This document shows positions 25,286-33,848 of a stretch of DNA of 64,000 bases, piece after piece; within the stretch, counting starts at the first letter, position 1; each line of letters opens with the position of its first letter. The translations under genes were made by a program, and so were the position numbers. The notes under the pieces are model-generated. The model did no database searches. It was given only the letters and a program-made list of their open reading frames with translations, and had not been told where the DNA came from. The DNA comes from Brevundimonas mediterranea (GTDB lineage: Bacteria > Pseudomonadota > Alphaproteobacteria > Caulobacterales > Caulobacteraceae), in NCBI RefSeq assembly GCF_011064825.1, contig NZ_CP048751.1, positions 1,736,001-1,800,000 of the forward strand, in the 5' to 3' direction.

Positions 25286-26251
25286 CTAATCAAACGCAGG
25301 GCGCGTGGTAACGGTCAGCCCGAACGAGGTGCAGACGGCTCCGCCGAGCATCAGCTTCAGATGGAGAGATTCCGATCCCCAGACTTCCTGCAGATCCGTC
25401 GACATATTGCCAGCATAAGGCGGGGTGTCGATGAAGCAGTCGAGAGGGCCATCTCCAGCCTTGAAGTTCAGGGGCGCCACATAGTGACCCGCTGCGATCA
25501 GCTGCTTGGCGATGAACTTGACGTCGCCTCGCCGCATACGTTTTGCGCCGGCGCCGGCGCCCTTGCTGGTTAGGTCGAGATCGAAGATGAAGACCCCGGT
25601 TCCTCCGGGGCGGAGACGGTCTATGGCGGCCAAAACCTCCTGGCGCGCCGCCGATGCGTCGCCAAGTTGGTTCAAATGGTCGATCGACCAGACGACGTCG
25701 AACACCCCCAATTCGGTGGGAAGCCCGCCGATCACGCCCGATGCGGCAGAGACGGCCTCGTCGAATTGAGCGCCTGAGATCAGCTCATGCCTGTGCGCCA
25801 TATTGCGCAGGCCCTCGGCGTTGATAGCTGCCGGATCCGTCGTCTTCAGTAACACGGTGCTTTTCACACCGCGCGCCGCAAGATAGCTGAGCAGGGGGTT
25901 GCGTTGCTCGCCGAGCACCAGAGCCCTTACGCCTTGTCCGATCCCCTTGTTGTCGCGAAGAGACTGGAGAACATAGGCGAATTCCCAAGCCTGCCGGTGG
26001 AAGCGAAAGGGTTCTCCCAGTTCGCGCAACCAGTAGCGCGCCCAGGCCGACGACAGGTCGTCTTGTGTGACGGTCTTGCTGGTGAGCGACAGGGTCGAGG
26101 ATCGCCACCGAACCGGCGGCAGAGTCGCAGCCGCCGAACGAGCCGTTCTGTATGCGGACTGTTTCGCAGCGAAGACGGACCAGTCCTGCGGCGACCACTC
26201 CGTCGCAGCCGGCTTTCGAAATTTGCGGCGGATATTGTCGATCAGTTTCAT
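25286..26251 (-). CDS. SAM-dependent methyltransferase-like protein
   Basis: A 321-residue protein. A basic N-terminus precedes a region with class I methyltransferase features: GVRALVLGEQRNPLLSYLAA (a strand followed by an altered motif I, with G-E-Q-R-N in place of D-x-G-x-G), VFDVVWSIDHLNQLGD (motif IV) and RLRPGGTGVFIFDLDL (post-motif V). The C-terminal 80 residues contain a DCFIDTPPYAG segment, then HLKLMLGGAVCTSFGLTV. Motif I is unusual, so SAM binding is probable but not certain. It lies 42 bases from rfbG and 30 bases from the GT32 gene, in the same transcript. A sugar O- or C-methylation role is inferred from context. Confidence 0.65.
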   Translation of the reverse strand: MKLIDNIRRKFRKPAATEWSPQDWSVFAAKQSAYRTARSAAATLPPVRWRSSTLSLTSKTVTQDDLSSAWARYWLRELGEPFRFHRQAWEFAYVLQSLRDNKGIGQGVRALVLGEQRNPLLSYLAARGVKSTVLLKTTDPAAINAEGLRNMAHRHELISGAQFDEAVSAASGVIGGLPTELGVFDVVWSIDHLNQLGDASAARQEVLAAIDRLRPGGTGVFIFDLDLTSKGAGAGAKRMRRGDVKFIAKQLIAAGHYVAPLNFKAGDGPLDCFIDTPPYAGNMSTDLQEVWGSESLHLKLMLGGAVCTSFGLTVTTRPAFD

Positions 26252-26281
26252 CAGAGAACCTTGGATGACGACACTTGGATG

Positions 26282-27982
26282 CTACTCCGGCGAGGCCATC
26301 TTGGGGCGCTTGGTCACACCGAGTTCCTTGGCGATCTCGGACAGCAGAACATTCCCGTCATCACTGACGCGCCCCGCATGCGCCGTGTAGGCGGAATCGG
26401 CGTCATGCCAGGAGCAAGCGAAATGGTGGCACAGGCTGGTGCGCTCTGTGTAGGCGTTCAGCGAGAAGAGTTTGTCTCCGTTAGCCTTGGGCGCCAAGGG
26501 GGAGAAGTAATCCTGGGGATAAATCTTCACGCCGGCATGAATGACCGGGTCGTCCAGGTGGGGTGACGTCCCCATCCCTCCGACGTGATGTCCTTTTTCG
26601 AAGAAGTAGAGCGCTGTCAATTGCGGCGCCCAAAGGTAGAACGCCTTTTTTCGCCAAGCCTTTATAGGGCCCATGCCTTCGTAAACCGAGCACATGTATT
26701 CGGCGATCTTGGCGTTGGGTTTAGTAGCCATGGAGTGCGCCGTGTACCAACCGCCCTCCTTTTCATCTATGCCGATGAAGGCATCGAACTTGTCTGCGAC
26801 TTCGAGTTCCTCGATCAAGTCTCGAATTTGATGTCCATCAGTTACCTCGACGTCGGCGTCGAGATACATGCCGCCGTGTTCCTTCAGGACCCACCAGCGG
26901 AAATAATCGGTCAGGAAGGCATGGTCTTTCGCTGTGTAAAGCTCTTTGACATAGTCGTTGATGTCGATCGGCAGGTTGCTGGCGTTCCAAAGCTTAATTT
27001 CAAAATCGGGAAGCTGGTCGGCCCAAGTCTGAAGGTAGCCTTGGAATCGATCGGGCTTCCCGTCAAAGCCGAAATAGATTCTGTGAAGGATTTTTAGGTT
27101 TGGGCGCGAGTTTTTGACTGCTGAAGACGGTACTTTCTGTGTGATCTCGATAGGTTCACCAGGCGATATTTTGCCGATCACTTCCGGAGCGGACGGCGTT
27201 CCCATACCCGACCGCGCCTTAAGCATATCGACGTACTCGTGATACAGCATCGGATCCTTGCGATGCCGTTCACGTTCTTCACCGCTCATCTCAACATTTA
27301 GGTTGGCGAAGAGGTGATAGACGCAGGTGTTCTCGGTATGGCGTAAGGTGTCGCCGTCGAGAGTGAACTTGGGAGAGAAATACTCCTGTGGATAGACCTT
27401 GACCCGCCCCGCGACTGTGGGCGAATCCAACTGTGTCATCATGCCCTTGGTTTTTATGACGCCCTTTTCCAAGAAATAAAGCGACATGAGTTGGGGGCCG
27501 ATAAGACCGCGCATCTCTCTCCAGTGCCACATAGGGCCGGAAAGGGTAGTCTCGTACATGTTGACCATGAAGTTCACCAGCTCGCTGTTCGGCTTGGCGA
27601 TAACGGTCTGGGCGGTCGGGTGCCCGTTGTAATAGTCCTCGACGCCGACGGCGGCGTCATATTCGTCCGAAGCGAAGACGTCCTCGATTAACTGATGCAG
27701 TCGTGCGCCGTCGAGGATTTCGCAGTCTGCGTCCAGATACATGCCGCCGAAGCGCTGCAACGCCTTCCAGCGATAATACTCGCTCAGAAAAACCGGAGAG
27801 TTTGCTGCGGCGGCGCGCCGAACCCATTCGTTTTCGTCGAGATCAACGTTGGTGCCGTTCCAATGCATGACGCGATAGTTCGGCATTTCTCTGGACCATG
27901 TGTCGAGATAACGGCCGAACGGATCCGCATAGGGCGGCATGTCGTCAAAATAGACGCGGTGGAGAATGCGCGGGTTTTGCAC
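26282..27982 (-). CDS. Tandem-duplicated GT32-type glycosyltransferase
   Basis: A 566-residue protein with two homologous GT32 (DXD, Gly_transf_sug) halves. Half one (1-260) begins ILHRVYFDDM and has FLSEYYRWKALQRFGGMYLD, then ADCE, with the DXD at 84-86. Half two (about 295-560) begins LKILHRIYFG and has FLTDYFRWWVLKEHGGMYLD, then ADVE, with the DXD at 375-377. Each half then has a VYPQEYFSP or IYPQDYFSP segment and ends with a histidine near HLF or HHF. Both DXD motifs are intact, so two active sites are expected. The start is a GTG at 27982 with AGGAG nine bases upstream; no in-frame ATG lies nearby. Enzymes of this family transfer sugars from nucleotide donors in polysaccharide synthesis. 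Confidence 0.88.
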   Translation of the reverse strand: MQNPRILHRVYFDDMPPYADPFGRYLDTWSREMPNYRVMHWNGTNVDLDENEWVRRAAAANSPVFLSEYYRWKALQRFGGMYLDADCEILDGARLHQLIEDVFASDEYDAAVGVEDYYNGHPTAQTVIAKPNSELVNFMVNMYETTLSGPMWHWREMRGLIGPQLMSLYFLEKGVIKTKGMMTQLDSPTVAGRVKVYPQEYFSPKFTLDGDTLRHTENTCVYHLFANLNVEMSGEERERHRKDPMLYHEYVDMLKARSGMGTPSAPEVIGKISPGEPIEITQKVPSSAVKNSRPNLKILHRIYFGFDGKPDRFQGYLQTWADQLPDFEIKLWNASNLPIDINDYVKELYTAKDHAFLTDYFRWWVLKEHGGMYLDADVEVTDGHQIRDLIEELEVADKFDAFIGIDEKEGGWYTAHSMATKPNAKIAEYMCSVYEGMGPIKAWRKKAFYLWAPQLTALYFFEKGHHVGGMGTSPHLDDPVIHAGVKIYPQDYFSPLAPKANGDKLFSLNAYTERTSLCHHFACSWHDADSAYTAHAGRVSDDGNVLLSEIAKELGVTKRPKMASPE

Positions 27983-28044
27983 TGCCAGGAACTCCTAGGC
28001 GTCAGCTTTTAAGGCGTTTATAACGGGACGAGGATGGGGTGAAA

Positions 28045-28821
28045 CTACCACTGTTTCCAAGGCGCGGCGCCCGAAGCCCACAGTTCTTCCAAGCGCGACT
28101 TGTCCCGAACCGTGTCCATGGGCTGCCAGAACCCCTCGTGCAGAACGACGCCCAGCTGACCGTCGCGGGCGAGGCCTTCCATGGCGCCCTGTTCCCAAAC
28201 CGCTGTCGTGTCGTTTTCGATGTAGTCGCCGACTTTCGGCGACAGCACGAAGAAGCCGCAGTTGATCCAGCCACCGTCGCCGGCCGGCTTTTCACGGAAA
28301 CCGCGCACCATATCGCCTTCCAGTTCCAGGGAACCAAAACGGCCTGGCGGTTGTGCGCCGGTCACGGTGGCCAGTCGGTCGGACTTTTCGTGAGCTTCGA
28401 TCCCAGCGGCGATATCGACATCGCCGACGCCATCGCCATAGGTCATGCAGAAATAATCATCACCTGCGACATAGGGCAGGATGCGTTTGATGCGGCCGCC
28501 GGTCATCGTCAGTTCGCCGGTATCAACCAAAGTAATTTTCCAAGGCTCTGCTGCGGCGTTGTGCACCTCCCTCGAATTATTCTTTAAATCGATTGTTACG
28601 TCAGACCGGTGCAGGAAATAGTTGTTAAAATACTCCTTGATCACATAGCCTTTGTAGCCAAGGCAGATAACGAACTCCGTGATTCCGTGGGCACTGTACA
28701 TCTTCATGATGTGCCACAGGACAGGCATTCCCCCGATCTCGACCATCGGTTTGGGGCGTGTGCCAGTCTCTTCTGCGAGGCGCGTGCCTAAGCCGCCGGC
28801 AAGAATTACCGCTTTGGTCAT
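28045..28821 (-). CDS. rfbF: Glucose-1-phosphate cytidylyltransferase
   Basis: Makes CDP-glucose from CTP and glucose-1-phosphate, feeding rfbG. 258 residues from ATG 28821, chosen because MTKAVILAGGLGTRLAEETG places the nucleotidyltransferase signature at the N-terminus; a longer frame adds an unrelated leader. Other hallmarks are RPKPMVEIGGMPVLWHIMK, CMTYGDGVGDVDI, WINCGFFVLSPKVGDYI and HEGFWQPMDTVRDK. The length is normal for the family. It is 62 bases upstream of the GT32 gene on the same strand and probably opens the minus-strand part of the island. Confidence 0.95.
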   Translation of the reverse strand: MTKAVILAGGLGTRLAEETGTRPKPMVEIGGMPVLWHIMKMYSAHGITEFVICLGYKGYVIKEYFNNYFLHRSDVTIDLKNNSREVHNAAAEPWKITLVDTGELTMTGGRIKRILPYVAGDDYFCMTYGDGVGDVDIAAGIEAHEKSDRLATVTGAQPPGRFGSLELEGDMVRGFREKPAGDGGWINCGFFVLSPKVGDYIENDTTAVWEQGAMEGLARDGQLGVVLHEGFWQPMDTVRDKSRLEELWASGAAPWKQW

Positions 28822-28917
28822 ACGATCCCCTATGTGTGTCGGCCCCGATAGCGGTGCAGATAGCTGAGCCAAGCATGAACCGCAATAAGGCAACCCGCTT
28901 GTTAACCGAGCAATTAT

Positions 28918-29484
28918 TTATTTGAACAGCTCTGGACGCTTCAGCATGAGGGCTTGAGCGGCAATCAGGGTTTTTCCATCTTCCAACGTGCCAGAAACTG
29001 CGAGGCGACCTAAAAAACTCAACGTCAATTCGTGAACGACTATCTGTTCATTCTCTTCCTCGATGCCTCCGCCTGCGGCTATGCGATCCTGTGTCGCGTA
29101 AGGGGCGAGGAAGATGGCGACCCGCTCTGTGGACAGGCCGGGCATGGTCCATAGTTTGACTACCAACTCGAGTTCGCCGAGCTGAAGGCCAGCTTCCTCA
29201 AGTGCTTCTCTTCGTGCTGCGGCTTCATATGACTCTTCATCATCAACCATGCCTGCGGGCAATTCCAGAAGATGCGCTCCCTGTTCTGCCAAGAGAACGG
29301 CCGGGCGAGGCATCGATACAAGAATGCAGGTCTTTCTGTCCTCGTCGTATGGCAAGACTGCAGAAGACACACCGTGGTGTTCGACAGTGCGCCGCCAAGT
29401 GCTTTCGTCCGGATGTCGTACGACGATTTCGTCCAGGCTGCTCCAGCCTTTGATGATCGGACTGCGCCGGATGACTTTGCTCAT
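28918..29484 (-). CDS. Nudix hydrolase (ADP-sugar/GDP-mannose pyrophosphatase type)
   Basis: A 188-residue Nudix protein. The complete Nudix box is present: G-x5-E-x7-R-E-x-L-E-E-x-G, read from GMVDDEESYEAAARREALEE, with the final AGL. The N-terminal beta-rich part with VSSAVLPYDEDRKTCILVSM, and the LLELPAGMVDD lead-in, resemble ADP-ribose and GDP-mannose pyrophosphatases (NudF/NudK group). It would split a nucleotide sugar into NMP and sugar phosphate. ATG 29484 (MSKVIRRSP) was chosen; an in-frame ATG at 29511 adds nine residues. The location among sugar-nucleotide genes fits a house-cleaning role. It is divergent from the first FkbM gene. Confidence 0.85.
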   Translation of the reverse strand: MSKVIRRSPIIKGWSSLDEIVVRHPDESTWRRTVEHHGVSSAVLPYDEDRKTCILVSMPRPAVLLAEQGAHLLELPAGMVDDEESYEAAARREALEEAGLQLGELELVVKLWTMPGLSTERVAIFLAPYATQDRIAAGGGIEEENEQIVVHELTLSFLGRLAVSGTLEDGKTLIAAQALMLKRPELFK

Positions 29485-29565
29485 GGGGGTGAACCTAGCT
29501 CTGGATTCCATTAGCGCACAGCCCTAAACGATGCCGTGGCTGCCTTTTGCGGCATAGGCTAATCG

Positions 29566-30456
29566 TTGGAACGGAAAGAGAAAACGTTGTTTAAGCGTCG
29601 TGAGCATGTTCCCGCGAAATTTTCGCACGAACTCCCGCTTCTGAGTTTGGATGAAATTGTCGGACTCGATCGCTATCAATTCGAGCGCCGCGCGCGTGCG
29701 CGCGCTGCGAGTGCGTATCTCGGAGATGGCGTCGTCCTGTGCCGCGTCATGGGCCGTTACAAGCTCTATGTGTCGGGCCGAGATGTGGGTTTCGGAGCCC
29801 ATGTTGTTATGGACGGGATATGGGAGCCTTGGATTCCTGCGTTTATGGGGCGTCAAATCAAGTCGGGCATGCATGTCGCCGATGTCGGTGCAAACCATGG
29901 CTATTATACCGTCTTGATGGCGGAACTTGTCGGTCCTGCCGGCCGGGTCCTTGCGGTGGAGCCGCATCCGGAGACCTGCCAGCTCCTGAGGAAGTCAGTT
30001 GACGTCAACGGCTATGCCGGTCGAACCGATGTGGTCGAATGCGCGGTCGGAGAATTTGCGGGAGAGACATTGACGCTTTTCGTGCCAGAGAACGAGCCCA
30101 AGAACGCCCATGTTTTGCACGAGGCGAGGGAGGGGGCGCTGAGCATCAGGAGTGAGCGTCTGGGAGACTTGCTCGCAGGCTGGCCCAAGATCGACTTCAT
30201 AAAGATTGACGTGGAGGGGGCCGAAGAGGCAGCACTTTCTGGCGCGGCGCAGCTAATCGAGCGGGATCGGCCGATGTTGCTGCTTGAATACAACATTTAT
30301 CGCTGCCGAAATCCGGAAGGACTTCTATCGTGGTTGATCGCGCTTTATGGCGATCTGGAGGAACTGGATCTGACTGGCACCCTGAGGCCGGTTTCCCGGA
30401 GCGATCTTCTGGATCGCGCCCATACTGAGGACTGGATGCTTTACTGCAGCCGTTGA
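29566..30456 (+). CDS. FkbM family methyltransferase 1
   Basis: A SAM-dependent O-methyltransferase of the FkbM family, probably acting on a sugar of the exported glycan. Motif I is VADVGANHGYYTVLMAELVG, followed by LAVEPHPETC. The FkbM signature FIKIDVEGAEEAAL is near residue 210. The C-terminus holds MLLLEYN. No ATG fits: the frame is open from a TTG at 29566. A second TTG at 29587 has GGAAAGAG seven bases upstream and may be the true start, giving 289 residues. The 60-residue N-terminal extension before the core is basic. It is divergent from the Nudix gene and in tandem with a second FkbM gene 540 bases downstream. Confidence 0.88.
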   Translation: MERKEKTLFKRREHVPAKFSHELPLLSLDEIVGLDRYQFERRARARAASAYLGDGVVLCRVMGRYKLYVSGRDVGFGAHVVMDGIWEPWIPAFMGRQIKSGMHVADVGANHGYYTVLMAELVGPAGRVLAVEPHPETCQLLRKSVDVNGYAGRTDVVECAVGEFAGETLTLFVPENEPKNAHVLHEAREGALSIRSERLGDLLAGWPKIDFIKIDVEGAEEAALSGAAQLIERDRPMLLLEYNIYRCRNPEGLLSWLIALYGDLEELDLTGTLRPVSRSDLLDRAHTEDWMLYCSR

Positions 30457-30478
30457 TGGGGCGCTGTCTCGTCAAAGC

Positions 30479-30733
30479 CTAGACCAGATGATCGAATTCA
30501 GCTCTCAGGACCTGGTCTTTGAAATCCTGCAGAGTCGTGCCGTCCGACAGTCCGAAGCGTTCGAGCTTCGTGAACTGCGTCTTGATGGCTTCCAAGTCTG
30601 CGTTGCCGTCACGTCTCGCGATGAACCAGTCGAAGTAGTCGAGCCCGCATTCTTGGTAGGTCGATCCGAGTTGAGCCAGGATGATGCGTTTCGCCCGAAC
30701 GAGGGCCGAGAATTCTGGTGTAGGCGCTGTCAT
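30479..30733 (-). CDS. Hypothetical protein, 84 aa
   Basis: A short minus-strand frame between the two FkbM genes. From ATG 30733 it reads MTAPTPEFSALVRAKRIILA and ends LRAEFDHLV. A GTG five codons upstream is an alternative. The composition is protein-like: a mixed helical pattern with LDYFDWFIARRDGNADLEAI and LERFGLSDGTTLQDF, and no low-complexity bias. I do not recognise a family. It ends 22 bases from the convergent FkbM gene. It could be a small orphan gene or a fragment of a lost one. Confidence 0.45.
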   Translation of the reverse strand: MTAPTPEFSALVRAKRIILAQLGSTYQECGLDYFDWFIARRDGNADLEAIKTQFTKLERFGLSDGTTLQDFKDQVLRAEFDHLV

Positions 30734-30993
30734 TGGGTGTGGGAACACTACGGCTTTGAAAATGAGAGCGGGCGAGGAGTAAAGCGCCCTTAGCGTATCT
30801 TATCGAGGCTTGCGCCTGGACCTCGCCGATGACGAGGTTCGAAGCTCAATCGTCCGGGTTATATAGGACAGGCAGGGTGGGGCGAAAGAGTGGATGGGCG
30901 TGAAGAGCAAGCGTTCTTTCTTATTCCCAACGAATTTCAGTGCTGAGTGTCTCAGTCCTTCTAATGTGAAGCGTTAGGGTCTTCGGGGGTTTT
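30734..30993. other. Intergenic region upstream of FkbM 2
   Basis: No supported gene in these 260 bases. It has a short inverted repeat (ACCTCG with CGAGGT, about 30819-30838), and an AT-rich GTTATATAGG stretch near 30858 that could serve as a -10 region for the downstream FkbM gene. No clear promoter pair can be assigned. AT content rises here, marking the beginning of the more AT-rich part of the island. Confidence 0.4.
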
Positions 30994-31821
30994 ATGGATC
31001 GGCAGTATTTTTATCTTGGACGAAATAGGGCGCTTACCCGACTAAAGACGGGGCAGCCCTTCTTTGTCGATACGGCGGACTCAGCTATTACGCCATGGAT
31101 CGTAATGCATGGGGTCTGGGAAACATTCGCCGACGACATCGTCAGTTCCTACGTCAAGCCGGGGATGACGATCATCGATGTTGGCGCGAACGTAGGATAC
31201 TACACCGTCAAATGGGGCGACATGGTCGGTTCCCAAGGGCGGGTGCTGGCGGTTGAAGCCAATCCTGCCACTGCACGTCTGCTCCGCGAAAATGTCGCTT
31301 TGAACGGTCTTGCCGGCCGGTGCGAGGTTCATGTGGTCGCGGCGGGCGTCCAAGAAGGGACGGCGACGCTGCGGGTGCCGATGTGGAACGGGGGAGGAGC
31401 TTCCTTCATAAGGGACGTTGGGCGTCAAGACGTGGCGGACATTGAGGTCGCCGTCATGCCGCTCGATCGGCTGTTTCCCGATCTGAAGAATGTGGATCTG
31501 ATCAAGATCGATGTCGAAGGCGTTGAGCCGGAAGTGCTTTCGGGCGCGCGCCGTATTATCGAAGCCAGTCCGAAATGCGCATTTCACATCGAGGTGCATG
31601 CTTTCTGGGAAAGCCAATACGGATCAGTCAAGGCTGTGCTTGAGCCAATATCCCTGAATAGATCGATTTTTTTAATGAAGCCGAACGGAACCATCGCTCC
31701 GGTGGCGATAGACGACATCGCAGACTACGCAGCGGTTCAGCCTGGTGGAATTGCTGATGTCTTCATCTGTCCTGCGCACGAAGATTACATATGGCGTGTC
31801 TCGTCCTACATGGATCGATAA
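30994..31821 (+). CDS. FkbM family methyltransferase 2
   Basis: A 275-residue FkbM methyltransferase. Motif I is IIDVGANVGYYTVKWGDMVG, then VLAVEANPATARLL and NVDLIKIDVEGVEPEVLSGA, the family signature near residue 165-185. The C-terminal FHIEVHAFWESQYG and a final DVFICPAHEDYIW segment complete the domain. ATG 30994 gives a normal-length core without the long N-terminal extension of FkbM 1. It resembles FkbM 1 and the ruined copy downstream, so the island has held at least three FkbM enzymes. Sugar O-methylation is the expected role; the position methylated is unknown. Confidence 0.9.
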   Translation: MDRQYFYLGRNRALTRLKTGQPFFVDTADSAITPWIVMHGVWETFADDIVSSYVKPGMTIIDVGANVGYYTVKWGDMVGSQGRVLAVEANPATARLLRENVALNGLAGRCEVHVVAAGVQEGTATLRVPMWNGGGASFIRDVGRQDVADIEVAVMPLDRLFPDLKNVDLIKIDVEGVEPEVLSGARRIIEASPKCAFHIEVHAFWESQYGSVKAVLEPISLNRSIFLMKPNGTIAPVAIDDIADYAAVQPGGIADVFICPAHEDYIWRVSSYMDR

Positions 31822-31920
31822 TTGTCGTCGTCACGAAATGTCGTCCATATCCCAACCATCATCACGCCCGTGTTTCTGGATCGTGATCGTGACTGGGTGC
31901 AAGGTGGCGTCGCCGTTTTT

Positions 31921-32570
31921 TCAGGACGCGTCGACTAAAAGCTCGGACAGGTTTTCGACATGTTCATCCGGGCAGAAAAAGAAGTAATCTTCGCTGAGGA
32001 ATCATCCCGCAAGGAACTGCTCTATTTCATCCAATCCAATTCCCTTTAAGCGACTTTCATGCGTGACCGCAAATGCATTCGGGGCCTTGCCCGGTAGCGG
32101 ATAAATGGCGTCGAACGGCCGATATTTCTGTCAGCGGTGAAGATTAAGCTCCAAAATGATCGCGCACCCCGGAGAGCGCTAGAGCGTCTCCTGAGCGCCT
32201 TCCAGAATCATGGGCTCGAAACCTTCGGCATCCAACTTGATCAGAACGACAGGTGGACTGCCGGCCATCTTGGAACCGAGCGTGTGGACCTCGCCAGCGC
32301 AGGAGTAATCAGAAGGGCCGTCCGCCACCAAGCTCGCTTGAGCGTGGTTCCCGCGGCTGAAGGGCCGGGATAGAGACGCCGATCAGGTCCCCCAGTGCGA
32401 CCTTGTGCAGCGCGGTCGACAGTCTGTTTCGCATGCTGTTTCGTTCAACGAACGGGTTTATCTCGGGATTTGGTTCGAAGGCGACCGACAGACCGGAGGG
32501 GCCTACCAGAGAAGGGAGCTTGACCGTGCGGTATCCCATGTGGGCACCGAGTATCCGGCTGCGTTAGCGC
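31921..32570 (-). pseudogene. Ruined FkbM methyltransferase
   Basis: Minus-strand remnants of a third FkbM gene in two frames. The first part reads LGAHMGYRTVKLPSLVGPSG, then AFEPNPEINPFVERNSM and LHKVALGD (about 32558 down to 32395). After a frameshift near 32310, the other frame gives IKLDAEGFEPMILEGAQETL (about 32243-32182), the family signature. In-frame stops follow at 32179-32181 (TAG), 32131-32133 (TGA) and 32002-32004 (TGA), yet homologous-looking sequence continues between them (FDAIYPLPGKAPNAFAV; FLSEDYFFFCPDEHVENL) to a stop at 31921. Several independent lesions show it is not a sequencing error. No start codon is preserved. Confidence 0.8.
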
Positions 32571-32608
32571 CTAACCATCGTATAGAGGATAGAAGGGGTC
32601 GGGCCATT

Positions 32609-33034
32609 TTATTGTAACGAGGCGAGGTATCCTCGAAGTTCATTCAGCTCTTCTGCAAATCGTTGCCCGCCAAATTTATAAACATTGGCGAAGATTTGAT
32701 CAAGTGTGGCATGGCTTTAGCCCAAAACCCGTTATGAGTCGAGAAACGTCCGTTACTGCCTTCTTAATATTAGATCTGCGTAATCGGAGTGCGTATTGTA
32801 GCGTCGAATGATCTCCACTTTCTAACAATGCGCCGACCAATCACGACTGAATTTCTTTAAACCTATCAGTTCAAGAGCTTCGAAAGGCGACTTTCGCTCT
32901 GTAGTGTTAAGATTTTGACGCGGGGACTTGAAGCGCTCGAGAGATATAGCGGATCGAAATGGCGGCGCATCTTCGACCCGATCTAGGCTAGGCGATTCGT
33001 GAAACAACGGCCCCGAGGAAATGAATTTGCCCAT
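32609..33034 (-). pseudogene. Decayed coding remnant, possibly a glycosyltransferase C-terminus
   Basis: One minus-strand frame carries protein-like text broken by stops: ERKSPFEALELIGLKKFSRD, then DWSAHC-stop, VEIIRRYNTHSDYADLILRR, Q-stop, two further stops, and finally ATLDQIFANVYKFGGQRFAE, then ELNELRGYLASLQ with a stop at 32609-32611. The PFEALEL segment, with a helical C-terminal tail, faintly recalls the donor domain of GT4 enzymes, but this is weak. All segments share a frame, so point mutations rather than indels appear to have ruined it. The upstream limit is unclear; the first 40 codons overlap the end of the neighbouring gene. Confidence 0.5.
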
Positions 33035-33848
33035 GAAGCATTCCGTGCTGGACCCACAGCCGAAGCTCGGCTGTCTGATTGGTAAGCCATGATCTCGTCA
33101 TTTCGATTTTGTATCGGCCAGCTTTTTCTATCTTGTAGAAACCCGTCGTCGTATCTTCGGCGTGGCCCCAATCGAATCTAAGATCGACCACGTCATCGAA
33201 AACGAGAAAGTCGAACTCTGCTTCGATTTTCCATTCGCCTGATGTGAGTGTGATATCGGGGCCATATACCAGTATGCGGCCTCGCCCTATCAGATCGATT
33301 TCCGGGGAGCCGCCCTCGCGTTCCTGACCCAAAGTGTAGGAGAAGATATCGGGCGTCCAAGTCGCTGTGGCGTTTGCGGCAACGGGGAGGGATCCATAAT
33401 GGCTGAGCGCGTGCGTGCCCCTGTCGTCCTTCGCGTGGGAAACGGCCGGTTCTGCGCCCATGACGGCATTGACAACCGTCGATAGATCATCGACCGGCGC
33501 GGCCCCGTGCAAAGTCAGATAGTTCGCGAACGCGAGCCAGGTCGAAAGTTTGGAAACCGCCTCTCTGGGCCGGAACGTAATCGCGGCGGCCATCATGGCC
33601 TCGACTGAGTCCTCAAAGGAGCGTGTATGGACGATGATCCACTGATGCGGGTCCAGTCCGCCGACGGCCGCTGGATGATCGACGACGACCAACTCGCCTT
33701 CCGGTGGCGGTGCCTGCTCCTGGCGCTCTCCGCGGCGATCCTGAAGGGTCATGCCGGCTGTCGCAGCCATGTCGCGCAGGTGTGACATGATGCTATCTTC
33801 GTGCGTGGAGGGAAGAAGCCAGATGTGGTTTCGGCGGATGGAGATCAT
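32988..33848 (-). CDS. Unfamiliar protein with beta-rich C-terminal domain, coupled to ABC ATPase
   Basis: A 286-residue protein I cannot place. The N-terminal part (1-130) has alternating strands and helices (NHIWLLPSTHEDSIMSHLRD; ELVVVDHPAAVGGLDPHQWI). The C-terminal 130 residues are strand-rich: IDLIGRGRILVYGPDITLTS, GEWKIEAEFDFLVFDDVVDL, GFYKIEKAGRYKIEMTRSW and LRLWVQHGMLHGQIHFLGAV. This is the pattern of a carbohydrate-binding-like beta sandwich. No signal peptide is visible, so it is probably cytosolic. Its ATG overlaps the stop of the ABC ATPase by four bases. By analogy with O-antigen exporters, whose ATPase has a C-terminal glycan-binding domain, it might recognise the polysaccharide for export; this is inference. 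Confidence 0.75.
   Translation of the reverse strand: MISIRRNHIWLLPSTHEDSIMSHLRDMAATAGMTLQDRRGERQEQAPPPEGELVVVDHPAAVGGLDPHQWIIVHTRSFEDSVEAMMAAAITFRPREAVSKLSTWLAFANYLTLHGAAPVDDLSTVVNAVMGAEPAVSHAKDDRGTHALSHYGSLPVAANATATWTPDIFSYTLGQEREGGSPEIDLIGRGRILVYGPDITLTSGEWKIEAEFDFLVFDDVVDLRFDWGHAEDTTTGFYKIEKAGRYKIEMTRSWLTNQTAELRLWVQHGMLHGQIHFLGAVVSRIA

Noticed and set aside
26282..27982. Two separate glycosyltransferase genes joined by a missed stop
   Set aside because: The frame is continuous with a plausible linker (about 260-295) and no internal ribosome binding site with start before the second half, so a true tandem fusion is more likely.
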